Shown: positions 34,674-45,334 of the stretch, piece after piece
How the letters are laid out: each line of letters opens with the position of its first letter
How positions within the stretch are numbered: position 1 is the stretch's first letter
Assembly (NCBI GenBank): GCA_004352715.1
Contig: SCFE01000044.1
Location: forward strand, 1,922,598-1,986,597
DNA from: Hofstenia miamia
Lineage: Eukaryota; Xenacoelomorpha; Acoela
DNA: 64,000 nt
Reading direction: 5' to 3'
Program-made: the position numbers and the translations under genes
Notes under the pieces: generated by a model
What the model was told of the DNA's origin: nothing
The model's input: the letters and a program-made list of their open reading frames with translations, nothing else
Database searches by the model: none

Positions 34674-34683
34674 GGAGGGGGAG
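34674..34683 (+). other. Polypurine tract of element A
   Basis: GGAGGGGGAG immediately before the 3' LTR; the presumed plus-strand DNA primer. The corresponding tract in F is GAGGGGGCG before 41889. Confidence 0.85.
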
Positions 34684-36498
34684 TGTGACATAATCTATCA
34701 AGACTATCATGATTGGTCAAGATGAGAGAAAAAGATGACGGAAACAAAGACTAAAATTATTATTGATTATAATGATTAAAATGTAAATCATGATAGGATT
34801 GATTATTTTCACTTTGTAAATGTTTTGTGCAATATTAGATTTAAATTTATACTCGACGGTATTTGACAAAACAAAAGATGGTCAAACAGCGTAGCTCAAT
34901 TAAAGCTGACGTTGCGTAAAATTAGCAGAAATATTAAAGCGAGGGAAAAACTGTAAACAAGAAAGATTAACAGGTACTTGTCGAGTATTTAGTTGTTTAT
35001 TACCAAGTGCTATAAATATATTGAAAAGGATGTAATTAATGATGAGCAAATCTACTTTGGATTCATTTTCTCTTGTCAGGTTATTTTATATATTCTGATG
35101 GAAAGCTAAAACTGCTACGAGCTAGGGTAATTGTACGGTGGTTCCCACATCCGGTTAAAGGTATGCTGGAGCAGCCTCCTAATAGCTATTCCACAGCGGG
35201 GAGGGCGACAGCTGTAGTTACCTGGTATGCTCTTAGGTTACGGATAGGTATAGGAGTTTTCTACTGTTATAGCTTTCCTTATCGTCATTGCTTGTCTGAT
35301 AGTATTATCGCAGCCTCTAGGTCTTACATGTTATTTATTCTATTGATGAACCCCGATGATTTACTACGTTTCTTATATTACATGATGATTGACGATTCAA
35401 CAGCAATTACAACTAGATGGTTATTACATTTAGATATATATATTCTATTACATATCGGTTATTACATAGTCATTACATGTTGCTCGATGTTTTCTAAGGT
35501 AGACCTCTGGCTGATTTTTGTTACCGTTTTCTGCCGACCGCATTGGTTGTTTACATGTATCAAGGGATATTAGACATCTTTATATATGTAGGGTTATTAC
35601 ATGTAGGGCCTCATAACAAGCTATTACAGCAGCAAGGTTGCGACACTTTGTTTATTGCACTAGTTCGTAATAACAAAAACAATCAATGCACTAAATTCTT
35701 AAGTAGTTGTCACTTCCATTACACTGAGTTCGCTATCCACAGCACCATTCCAGTATTGTTCTCCAGATCACATTGGCAGTTACATTGGTAGTATGCGGCT
35801 GGCAGATCNCTTTTCTTATATTACTTGATGATTGATGATTCACAGCAATTACAATTAGATGGTTATTACATTTAGATATATCTATTCTATTACATATCGG
35901 TTATTACATAGTCATTACATGTTGCTCGATGTTTTCTAAGGTAGACCTCTGGCTGACTTTCTGTTACCGTTTTCTGCCGACCGCATTGGTTGTTTACATG
36001 TATCAAGGGATATTAGACATCTTTATATATGTAGGGTTATTACATGTAGGGCCTCATAACAAGCTATTACAGCAGCAAGGTTGCGACACTTTGTTTATTG
36101 CACTAGTTCGTAATAACAAAAACAATCAATGCACTAAATTCTTAAGTAGTTGTCACTTCCATTACACTGAGTTCGCTATCCACAGCACCATTCCAGTATT
36201 GTTCTCCAGATCACATTGGCAGTTCCATTGGTAAGATGCGGCTGGCGGATGCGTTCCTGGATATGCACGTCTACTTCTAAGTGTTGATCCTGTCTTCCAA
36301 CATCTCTGCTTTATCTAAATAAGTCGAGTGAATTAAGTAGCTACAAAGGCTCTTGTATATTAAATTAGTTTAATAAACCACACACTTATCATAAAGGAGA
36401 GAAATCGGAAAAGTGTCAACTCCGCTTAATGCTTAATCTAAGAAAAGTAATAGTTTTCTCTAAGTAACACAACCACAGTGGGTTGGCATGATTCTACA
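34684..36498 (+). mobile_element. 3' LTR of element A, with a false internal duplication
   Basis: Starts TGTGACATAATC after the polypurine tract and ends ATTCTACA at 36498. A single N at 35809 separates two nearly identical stretches (about 35377-35808 and 35810-36240). The real LTR is therefore about 1.4 kb, in line with the 1506-base LTR of B. An AATAAA lies near 36372, a possible polyadenylation signal. The LTR is shared with the partial element A2, whose primer-binding site follows directly. Confidence 0.85.
35011..35018 (+). promoter_or_regulatory. TATA box of LTR family 1
   Basis: TATAAATA, same context (AAGTGC before it) as at 22235; the likely core promoter for genomic RNA. Confidence 0.55.
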
Positions 36499-36514
36499 TG
36501 GCGACTGTGACAGG
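36499..36514 (+). other. Primer-binding site of element A2
   Basis: TGGCGACTGTGACAGG, one C-to-T change from the site of element A, at the CpG position. Confidence 0.8.
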
Positions 36515-36672
36515 GGCTTAAAGAGTGTGCATAAAGGAGAAAAACACAGATGGTGTAATAGTTAATGAAAGTGTATGAAAAGTTACGAATGAGAATTACA
36601 TTACGAAACTAAGAGTGAGTTAAGATAGTTGTTTCTTCTCTCTCAAAAATAAAGAAGTAAACAAGCAAGAAG

Positions 36673-37320
36673 ATGATGAGCAGTAGTAACCATGAGTACA
36701 TGATACTGGTGAAGGATACCACCTTGAAATTGCCTCTAGCAATTATGAAAATGGTAAATTCAAGGAAAAAGCAAAGAACTAAAGCCAAAATGCAAAGGAC
36801 ACCCCAAAATCAAACAACCCCAGCGATTGTTAATACATCCCCTGAGAGTCAAAATTCTCCAACAGAGATAGTGTTGCAGCAAGAAGACGAAAGTGCAACA
36901 ATGTCAACAATTGAACTAAGGAAGATAATAGAAGATAATAACAATGAAAGACGTGAGTTAATGTTACAAATAGAAAACTTAACTCAAAGGATGTTTGAGA
37001 TAGAATTAGCGAATGCTGAAAAAGACAAACGGATCGAAGAAATTATGCAAGACACTAGCTCGAGTTAACATGAGCAGAGGTTCAAAAGTCAGTATCGCAT
37101 GTTGTTGAATAGTTTAAAGATGAACAAACGAGAAGATTTACGAAATTATATGTCACAGGTAGAGAGACTGCTGAAACTTAGTTCAAGAGAGAGCACGTAT
37201 TCTAAATATGATTTGTTTTCTCATATATGTAAAGGATTACCAGAACCGATCCGGCAACAAAGTACAGGAAGAAGTGGTAGTGAAAGCAAAGTAATAATGC
37301 TTAAATTACACAAGATGTGA
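36673..37320 (+). pseudogene. gag: gag of element A2, internally deleted
   Basis: The first 131 codons match element A gag from its ATG through the start of the coiled coil (RRELMLQIENLTQRMFEIEL). After a TAA at about 37066 a second piece resumes at KSQYRMLLNSLKMNKREDLR in the capsid-like region and ends after LPEPIRQQ. The middle of gag and the zinc knuckle are deleted. It follows directly on the LTR of A, so two elements share one LTR. Confidence 0.88.
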
Positions 37321-37869
37321 AATTACAAAAGATAATTCAAAGATGTACACAATTGAAACTGAAAATAAGATGTCAATAGAAATAATGTTGTATGAACAGA
37401 TGGGGATTAATATGAAAAAGAGCTCATTACCATAAAGCCTATGTACAATAAAAGATGGAAGAGGAACCATTCCCATATTAAAAGCAACAAACCAAGTGGT
37501 AAATATTAAAAGGGAAGCAGTTAAAATATATGGAAAAAAGACAACATTGAAAAAACAGATAATAGAGAGAAGTATAGACATAATCAAGAAGGAAGAGAAT
37601 GACTGTAAAGTACCAGAGATAGAGGAAGACAAATATGAACACCTAGACAACAAAGAGAAAAAAATATTTAAAAAGATATTATGCCAACACTTTAAAATTT
37701 TCAATTATGGTGAGATAAGCATGGGAGAAGCTGTAGGCAAGACTAATAAAATCATAATAATGATAGATCAACCAATAGGATTGACAGTCAGAAGAGTACT
37801 GGAAAATTTTAAAGAAAATTAGAACCAAATACTAAATGAATAGATTGTTAACAAAATCATAAGGCCTAG
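37321..37869 (+). pseudogene. pol: pol of element A2, protease-RT connector only
   Basis: Corresponds to the region between protease and RT in element A (RGTIPILKATNQVVNIKRE, then HFKIFNYGEISMGEAVG and IRP at the end), more diverged than the gag part. A TAA interrupts the first part and another follows the RVLENFKEN stretch. It stops abruptly at the start of a family-2 LTR, with RT onwards missing. Confidence 0.78.
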
Positions 37870-38412
37870 TGTAGTATCATCCAAATTAACTAAGCTGCTA
37901 ACATTGATTTGAAAGGAGAATAAGATTGAAGACAAATTATGATTAAAAAATATTGTAAAATTATATGATCAGTTTAGATTAATTTGTTTTATGCAACCAA
38001 GTAAGAACAAGTCTGCCATCTTGGCAGACAAACAGTTTAAATTTGAAATCAACAGGTACTTTTCTGAAAATACTATAAATAGATGAAATTCATTGTAAGT
38101 GATAAAGAAATTCATTTGGAATTCTTATATTATTTTCTTGATATGGTTTGATTATTTAATTAAATGTCAAGCTAAACAAGTTGTGTTTAGTAGTGGTCTG
38201 GATCCATCACAAGATCGATTCTAGGGTCTTTGTGCCAGATCATGAAAGTGCACTTATGTTAGGTATAGGGTTTTCTCTCATTTAGTTGACTATAAATCAT
38301 TTACTACATGTATGAATTATAACAGATTCAAAAAGCAGTTGGATAACTGAAACCTAGGAATTATATCTATAATATTTTAGATCCAAATTATTGACTATAA
38401 TGTGACTGATAA
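37870..38412 (+). mobile_element. LTR family 2, 5' part, element F
   Basis: Starts TGTAGTATCATCC and matches the solo LTR at 18160 through the GATCCAAATTATTGACTATAATG-like block. It then passes into ORF3 without the LTR 3' end, so a deletion joins mid-LTR to ORF3. The end point is approximate. Confidence 0.65.
38074..38081 (+). promoter_or_regulatory. TATA box of LTR family 2
   Basis: TATAAATA about 205 bases into the LTR, matching 18430. Confidence 0.45.
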
Positions 38413-39343
38413 TGTGACCAAGAAGAGAATCTCACGATTATACATATATTAAAACAAAAAGAATATACAAAGACTTTAAAAAAGAAAATAGATGACACAA
38501 CAAGAATGGCAAGAGTGCAAAATATCAGAGTAGTAATTATAACAATATCAACACAAGAAGACATTCCCGAGCACCTAGAAGATGCATGCTGGTTAGGCGA
38601 GAGCATTTTCCTATGGGAGAGAACATCAAAAACCACAATCCCAGAGCTAATACGATTTGATTTACAAATAGACTACTGGGCACAAATCTACAGAATCATG
38701 GTAGACCCATGCATCGTGATCAACATCTACAGGCAGATGAAGACAATAGAATTAACGACAGATACAGAGGGAATAGAAAAGGCCAATACATCATTCATAA
38801 AGTGTAGTCTGATGCAATGACAAGATCATCTACAACAAATCCAAACGATTTGGAAAAACATGAAGTTGCAACAAAAGGTAGAGGAAGGTTGGCCACAAAT
38901 AAAGATTGATGCACCTTTGCAGAAGTTTCACAAATTGGTAGAAATGGCGTTGATGGAGGTAAATAGAGCCTACGAATTGAATACAAAAAAAGACTTCAAA
39001 CAGTTATTATTCGAAGAAAACAATGCACTGGAGATACGGTATAGAATGACAGCATGGATACTAGCAATATTCACAACAGAAGACGTAGAAATAAAACTCC
39101 TGATCTCGCGACACACTCACCACAGACTAATGAAAGCAAAGAAATACGAAATAGCAATAGCCCCAATAAACACGCAAATGAAGAATTGGCTACTAAAAGG
39201 TCACACTGGGAAACTAGAGTTACTAAATCAATCAGAAAAGCCAGTGCAAAAGATAGAAAAGATACTGAGCAGAATAATAATGAACGAAAATGCTAGGGAA
39301 AATGTCAGTAATAAGCATTGCAAATAAGACGGGGATATGCCCC

Positions 39344-39344
39344 N
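39344..39344. other. Single-N contig join with duplicated flanks
   Basis: About 38517-39343 and 39345-40169 are nearly identical. The few differences seen include ACG/ATG and CGA/TGA changes, so these look like two alleles or unmerged contig ends rather than a real tandem duplication. Confidence 0.85.
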
Positions 39345-41878
39345 CAAAACATCAGAGTAGTAATTATAACAATATCAACACAAGAAGACATTCCCGAGCA
39401 CCTAGAAGATGCATGCTGGTTAGGCGAGAGCATTTTCCTATGGGAGAGAACATCAAAAACCACAATCCCAGAGCTAATACGATTTGATTTACAAATAGAC
39501 TACTGGGCACAAATCTACAGAATCATGGTAGACCCATGCATCGTGATTAACATCTACAGGCAGATGAAGACAATAGAATTAACGACAGATACAGAGGGAA
39601 TAGAAAAGGCCAATACATCATTCATAAAGTGTAGTCTGATGCAACGACAAGATCATCTACAACAAATCCAAATGATTTGGAAAAACATGAAGTTGCAACA
39701 AAAGGTAGAGGAAGGTTGGCCACAAATAAAGATTGATGCACCTTTGCAGAAGTTTCACAAATTGGTAGAAATGGCGTTGATGGAGGTAAATAGAGCCTAC
39801 GAATTGAATACAAAAAAAGACTTCAAACAGTTATTATTCGAAGAAAACAATGCACTGGAGATACGGTATAGAATGACAGCATGGATACTAGCAATATTCA
39901 CAACAGAAGACGTAGAAATAAAACTCCTGATCTCGCGACACACTCACCACAGACTAATGAAAGCAAAGAAATACGAAATAGCAATAGCCCCAATAAACAC
40001 GCAAATGAAGAATTGGCTACTAAAAGGTCACACTGGGAAACTAGAGTTACTAAATCAATCAGAAAAGCCAGTGCAAAAGATAGAAAAGATACTGAGCAGA
40101 ATAATAATGAACGAAAATGCTAGGGAAAATGTCAGTAATAAGCATTGCAAATAAGACGGGGATATGCCCCAGCGAAATTATGATATTTGACGAGCCCATG
40201 AGAAAGTACATGTGGGGAGCAACATCTGAAACACGGATAAAGCAACTCCAAAACCAACCATGGCTTACAAAAAAGAAAATTATTAAAAGTAAACTTGCAA
40301 GCACAGCTGAAATCAGGAGAACACTAACACAGAAAATCGTGCAGAGAACCCTCCATTGTGAAATGGAACACTATGAACGAGATAGTCCGCAGTGCACATT
40401 TACTAAGATTATTCAAAGTTCCAAGATGATGAAACGAGGGGGCATAACGGAACCAGTAGAAGTCTGTGAAATGGTTACAAAATCCCAAGCAGAAATGCTA
40501 GAGGAGGAACAACTACTGACATCATCCAAATTATTACAATCCCCCAAAACACAACAAACAATTGATAGAATAAATATCAAGAAATGGGGAGAGATCAGTC
40601 CAGCCAAAACAATAGAATGGATAGACACTGATGACGAGTGGTTCCTGGTTGAAATCAAAATTACAAAAGAAGCTAGAAATATAAAGGAAAGAAATTTCCA
40701 GAGCATCAAAGAACAGCAAGCAGTGGCAACGATGAAACTCATGTTCACTGAAGCATTCACGTGAACAGAACTGGAAGAATTACTAAAACCATATAATCAA
40801 TTGGCTGTAGACATTGAATGTATTACATCAAGAGTAGAAATTAAGGAAGAAATATGATTAAAATTAAGCCAGAGGGGATTGACACAAGCATTCTGGGATA
40901 CAATTTTGGAAGCCTAGATGAATTACCCTGCCAAGCTAGGCCTAGCCACAGCATCAACAACTGAAGGCTCGTATCCACACATAGAAAGACAGATAGAGAC
41001 AAAAATCCGAATTTGCACACCGCCAGAAACTGTTGTGATACCAATGGTCCTCCCACTATGGAGATTACCGAAAGAAGTTAAGGTTGTGCAGACATTCCTT
41101 CACAAGTATAAGTCATATGTAAATACGGAAAGAAAAGCAAAAGCCATGATAGAGCAAGACAACTATAATAATGCTATGAAATGACAATAGAGAAAGGGTC
41201 TATATTGAAGGCATGATAATGCCAGACCAGCTTTACACACAAGGAAGACCCATCAGTGTACAACTGCAAGATCTCAGAAAGGAGATAGAGGAACGGAACC
41301 TGAGAGCCATAATGCTATTTTCCAGAGTAAATGACATAGTTTGGACAGACATATGGGAAAAGAAATACCACTACTATGATGTCACAAAGCAGGTTGAAAT
41401 TGTCACAATGATGTGGATCAATAAAAACGATCCTAACAATATAACAGAAAAAGAAGTAAGGGACAATATCAGTTTCTTTTACAAGGATGTGGCAAATACT
41501 CAAAGCCTACAGAAAGTCTTCACGTTTTTTATCCCAACAACCAAATTAGAGAAGATCTAGCACACATGACCAGAGCCAATTCACAAATGACACTCATGAT
41601 TGGCATTAAAGGAATACAATTATATCACAAATACTACGACATCTTTTCACAGAAAATCAACGAATTAAGAGAAATAACACTGATAGCAGAAGATATCCAA
41701 GAAGCACGTTTCCTGAAATACGCCAACGTTGTAACAACAGAAAGAGAGGTGGTTCTTAAAATGACAAAGCAAACTGAATTCGAGAAAACAACGTGGGTGA
41801 TCAGCAGGCTGAGGCAATAATTTGGAAGGCGGACACTTTAGTGCATGGAGAATGAGCTGTGCTGAAAATAACGCAAGC

Positions 41879-41888
41879 TGAGGGGGCG
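41879..41888 (+). other. Polypurine tract of element F
   Basis: TGAGGGGGCG directly before the family-2 LTR start at 41889. Confidence 0.75.
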
Positions 41889-42110
41889 TGTAGCATCATC
41901 CAAATAAGATCATCAATAAGCTGCAAACGTCGCAAGAAGAGATTAAGATCAAAAAGAAGTTGATTAAAAATATTGTAATTAAATCAATTAGTGTTATTTC
42001 AGATATATTTGTATTATGCAACTAAGAAACAACATGTGTCAAAAAAGAGATATTTGTGTCTGTCAATAAAAATACCTTTGACTAAATGACGCTTTTCATT
42101 ATTTTCGCCC
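41889..42110 (+). mobile_element. 3' LTR fragment of element F, family 2
   Basis: Starts TGTAGCATCATCC after the polypurine tract and matches the first 200-odd bases of the solo LTR at 18160. It then runs into minus-strand ORF3 of element E. The exact junction is unclear (about 42090-42130). Confidence 0.7.
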
Positions 42111-44588
42111 ATTAGGCAGAAAGTCAATATTTGTAGACTGCAATAGTTTTCCTTCGATCTCCATTTCTTCTTTACTTTTGCTTACCATTTCAATGATTTC
42201 AATAGTACAGTTTTTTCCTTCTCTTCACATTGTCTCCCTAATCACTTTATGATTTTAGTGTATGCACGTTGGGGATAATCTTTTAAATATTTTCTTATTT
42301 ATTTTGTTATCACCTCATGCACCTTCTTTTCCTCTACTAACTTTTTTGTTTGTAGTGTATCAATGTGTTCTCTTCTTATTAGATTATGTGTTGTAAGCCA
42401 CGGTTGACATTTGAGTGCTCGTAATTTCATGTTGGAAGTTGCTCCCCACATATACTTCTTAGTTTCATCAGTTAGTATATCAATTTCACTTGGACAAATG
42501 CCTGTTTTATTAGCAAGTTCTATCACACTTGTTCTTCCCAATGTATGTTGTTGTGCCAGTAATTGTGTGAAGTGTTTTTCAAACCTTTGTTGTACCTTCT
42601 TTGTGGGGGATAGAGTTAACACTTCAACTTTTTGCAGCAGCCATTGTTTTATATTTGTGGGAATAGGTACAATAGCTATTTCATACTTCTTTTGTCTGGC
42701 TATTTGTCTTCGTTCTTTCCTCATCATAGGCAGTACCAATTTTTTGTTACTTGTTAATGCAATTGCTAGTATCCATATCACAGTTCTGGCTCTGATTTTA
42801 GGTGCATTAATTTTTTTGAACATTTGAGTTTTGAAATTCCGTTTGGCTTCCATTTTGTATGCATGTTTAATTTCATACAACGTTGCCTCTATGCTTTTAT
42901 ATTATTTCTTCATTGGTGACCTTATGTAGATCATCAGCCATTCTTCATGGATCAGTTTGTCTGCTTTGATCTCCGACCATACTCTTGCTATTTTCTCTAA
43001 TTGTTTGGGCATCTGATTCAAACTACATTTTAGAAATATATTGCCAGTTTCTTCTAAATTTTCATTCACTCCTAACAACTCCATTGTTCTCATTTGGTAG
43101 TACATATCAATCACAATCTTTGGTTCTACCATAATTCTTTCCGCCAGAGCCATTTCATTGATTTGTAGGTCCAGCCTTATGAGCTCAGATATTTTAAGTG
43201 TTCCACTGTTCAACATAAATAAGTTGTCCAATTATATTTCCATTTCTCTTATGAATTTCGGAATTTCCTCTTCTTTTTGAATAACCATGATTATTACTCT
43301 TGTCTTATACTTTTTAGCTACTTTTAGTGTCTCTTCTATATTCGACTGGAGTTTCTTCAAAGCAATCTCACTATCTTTCACAAAGTATACCACTGTCAAA
43401 TGCTTTTTGTCCCAGTTCACCTGTTCGCATTCTGCTATAATCCTTTCTCTGTTTTTCATTAATTTCTGTACGTCTTTTAAAGTGAACTGTTCATCAAACA
43501 TGATGTGTACTGTGCTCTTAAAATAAGGTCTGTTGAATTGCTCTCTCATTTCTGCTGTGTACGCTATTATCATATTCTTTTTGTTGATTACTATCGGAAT
43601 TGCATAGCTCTCGTTTTCCTTCATGGATGTACTGCCTCTTATTAGTCGCTTCGTCTCCAGTGACAAATTGTCATATGATTTATATCTCATCTTCTGATTA
43701 GCTATAAAATAGGGGTGAATTCTTTCCTTCCCTATCTTAATCATGCAACTTTCTCTCTCTTCTGATCACGACGATTTTGTTGTGGTAGACATTTGTCAGT
43801 ATGAGAATATCCCTGAGCTTGTTGTCATAGGGAGTGTTGACAGTATCTCTGATGTATCCATGTCAGAGTCATCACTTATCGGCTGTGTTTCCCAATTTTT
43901 CATGGTTATTGATGCTGTTTCCTCTCTGCNACAATTTTGTTGTGGTAGACGTTTGTCAGTATGAGAATATCCCTGAGCTTGTTGTCATAGGGAGTGAACT
44001 TGTTGACAGTATCTCTGATGTTTCCCAATTTTTCATGGTTATTGATGCTGTTTCCTCTCTGCTCCTTAATTGGCATCAAGCACTTGTTGATGCTGTTTCC
44101 TCTTTGCCCTTTAATTGGCATTGAGTACTACTGGATGTCAAAGGGGAGTGTGCATAATTTTGTGATTCCAACCTCACGCCCTTTAATTGGCAATCAGTAT
44201 CCTGATGATGGCCCTCATTTACCTGCCTGCCCTTTACTTGACATTTGGTAGAGGGTGATTTTTCTTTTGTTATCTCCATCCTCATACCCTTTAATCAGTA
44301 ATCAGATTGCGGAGACTTCCTTCTTATTCTTCTTCTCTTATTTGTTGGTGTCATATGCTCCATCATCATACCCTTTAATTGGTAATCAGATTGCGGAGCT
44401 CGTCTTCTTACTTGTCGTCTCTTGTTACTAGGTGGCGAATTCTCCATCATCATGCCCTTTAATTGGCAATCAGATTGCGGAGACCTAGTTTTGATGATAG
44501 AACTCGTCGACGTTTCCTCCGTCCTCACGTCCTTTAATTGATGATCAGGTTGCAGAGTCTTCTTCCTTCTTACTCTCCTTGCTTTCAT
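42111..44588 (-). pseudogene. ORF3 of element E, with its N-terminal repeat region
   Basis: Minus strand. Begins MKARRVRRKK at 44588, inside the last 44 bases of pol. First come QLKG-type repeats (to about 44060), then an acidic linker, then the core: KSTVHIMFDEQFTLKD (about 43500), LTVVYFV, TRVIIMVIQ, ISELIRLDLQI (43180), KKYEIAIVPIPTNIKQWLLQ (42690), IELANKTGICPSEI (42515), KKYMWGATSN (42460), and up to a VSKSKEEME block before the sequence gives way to the plus-strand LTR of F. The C-terminal half is missing. In-frame TGA codons occur where sister repeats have Gln (for example CQLKG units), and a single-N join with duplicated flanks lies at 43930. This copy shows the complete N-terminus that F lacks. 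Confidence 0.82.
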
Positions 44589-44590
44589 TG
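44062..44590 (-). repeat. QLKG repeat array in ORF3 N-terminus
   Basis: Eight degenerate copies, read on the plus strand as CCTTTAATTGGCAATCAG-like words at about 44062, 44107, 44178, 44230, 44287, 44371, 44454 and 44530. On the coding (minus) strand they give units such as SPQSDCQLKGMMME, APQSDYQLKG, TKCQVKG and TDCQLKG, separated by 15-30 residues of basic/Ser-Thr-rich sequence. Spacing is irregular, so this is not a simple satellite. Related units are in B (45195-45334) and, degenerate, in C (25030-25240). Confidence 0.78.
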
Positions 44591-44895
44591 GTGATCATTG
44601 TATCATTCATTTCATGTTTCCTAAATTCAGTTACTAAATTAATATCCCATATTTCAGGGTCATATCTTGTTTTATTTTTTACTGCCCTCTGGGCCATTAT
44701 TCTCCTTTCAACTTCTGGTTTGCCTTTATTGGGTCTATATTCCTCTTGGAATTCTTCTTTGTGTACACTGTCCAACTTGTCCATCTCAGCATATGTGCCA
44801 TCATCAACTTGTATAATTTTAAATTCTGCATGTTTATCAAGCATTACTTGCTCTATATTAACTGTTGCTTGTTTTAAATTTTGAAAGTGTAATAT
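44545..44895 (-). pseudogene. pol: pol C-terminal tail of element E
   Basis: Last part of pol after the integrase: an FQNLKQATVNIEQVMLD segment, an acidic DSVHKEEFQEEY stretch, then YDPEIWDINLVTEFRKHE and a Lys/Glu tail ending in TGA (44545-44547). Matches the tail of B. The upstream part is cut off at the single N (44896). Its last 44 bases also encode the start of ORF3 in another frame. Confidence 0.82.
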
Positions 44896-44896
44896 N

Positions 44897-45138
44897 TTTT
44901 AAATGATTTGTATGCCAATATGGCTGTTTCTTGGTAAGCATAATTTCGCTCAATTTAATTTGTCAAATGTTACTTGATCAGCTAACAAGTTTTTCTTAAT
45001 TTGAACAATATTGAGGCTTAGTTGCATCTTACAAAATAACTAAGATCATTAACTAAATTTTACAATCAATTCTAATTATTATTAATCATTCGACGTTGTT
45101 CTTTGCTTGCAGCTTAGTTGCTTTTGGATGATGCTACA
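44897..45138 (-). mobile_element. 3' LTR fragment of element B, family 2
   Basis: Minus-strand start TGTAGCATCATCC at 45138, matching the family-2 starts at 37870 and 41889 (shared AAGCTGC and ATGCAACTAAG blocks). Cut at the N at 44896. Just outside it (45141-45164) is GCCTGGTAGAGGATGTTACA, which resembles the family-2 LTR end at 19288-19307 in plus orientation, so the boundary is rearranged. Confidence 0.62.
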
Positions 45139-45164
45139 ATAATGCCTGGTAGAGGATGTTACAT

Positions 45165-45334
45165 CATCTTCTTTTACTAGGTGGTGAATGCTCCATCATC
45201 ATTTCCTTTAATTGACAATCGGATTGTGGAGACCTAGTATTTCCAGTGCTTGTGCTAGTTTTCTCTCCCCTCATCACACCCCTTAATTGACGATCAGATT
45301 TTGGGGTTCTCCTTCACACTCTTCTGCTTTTCAT
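45165..45334 (-). pseudogene. ORF3 of element B, N-terminal stub
   Basis: ATG at 45334 opens MKSRRV, then a TGA where E has Arg, then PKSDRQLRGVM and SPQSDCQLKEMMMEHSPPS, two QLKG-type units matching E. The remainder of ORF3 is missing; LTR sequence follows. The start overlaps the pol end by 41 bases, the same arrangement as in E. Confidence 0.78.

Larger units (their letters stand above)
38413..41888 (+). pseudogene. ORF3 of element F, the longest copy of the unknown third protein
   Basis: The best preserved stretch of ORF3, about 870 codons after removing a false duplication around the N at 39344. Order of conserved blocks: VRVVIITIST-type strand (38525), IPELIRFDLQIDYWAQIYRI (38640), KKYEIAIAPINTQMKNWLLK (about 39145 and 39970), ISIANKTGICPSEI (40138), RKYMWGATSE (40203), FLVEIKITKE (40645), KERNFQSIKEQQ, IEGMIMPDQLY (41208), YYDVTKQVEIVTMMW (41370) and IGIKGIQLYHKYYDIF (41600). 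Composition is mixed alpha/beta with many basic and acidic residues. No signal peptide, membrane anchor, zinc site or nucleotide-binding loop is evident. Breaks include TGA at 38818 (CGA in the duplicate), 40762 and near the end. Function unknown; I do not recognise the family. Confidence 0.82.

Noticed and set aside
38413-41888. ORF3 as an envelope glycoprotein
   Set aside because: No signal peptide, no Cys-rich ectodomain, no membrane anchor at the intact C-terminus in A (34600-34666); the position after pol alone is not enough.
43743-44600. CRISPR-like array of CCTTTAATTGGCAATCAG words
   Set aside because: Spacing is irregular, the words are degenerate, and they fall in frame as QLKG units of ORF3 in a eukaryotic retrotransposon.
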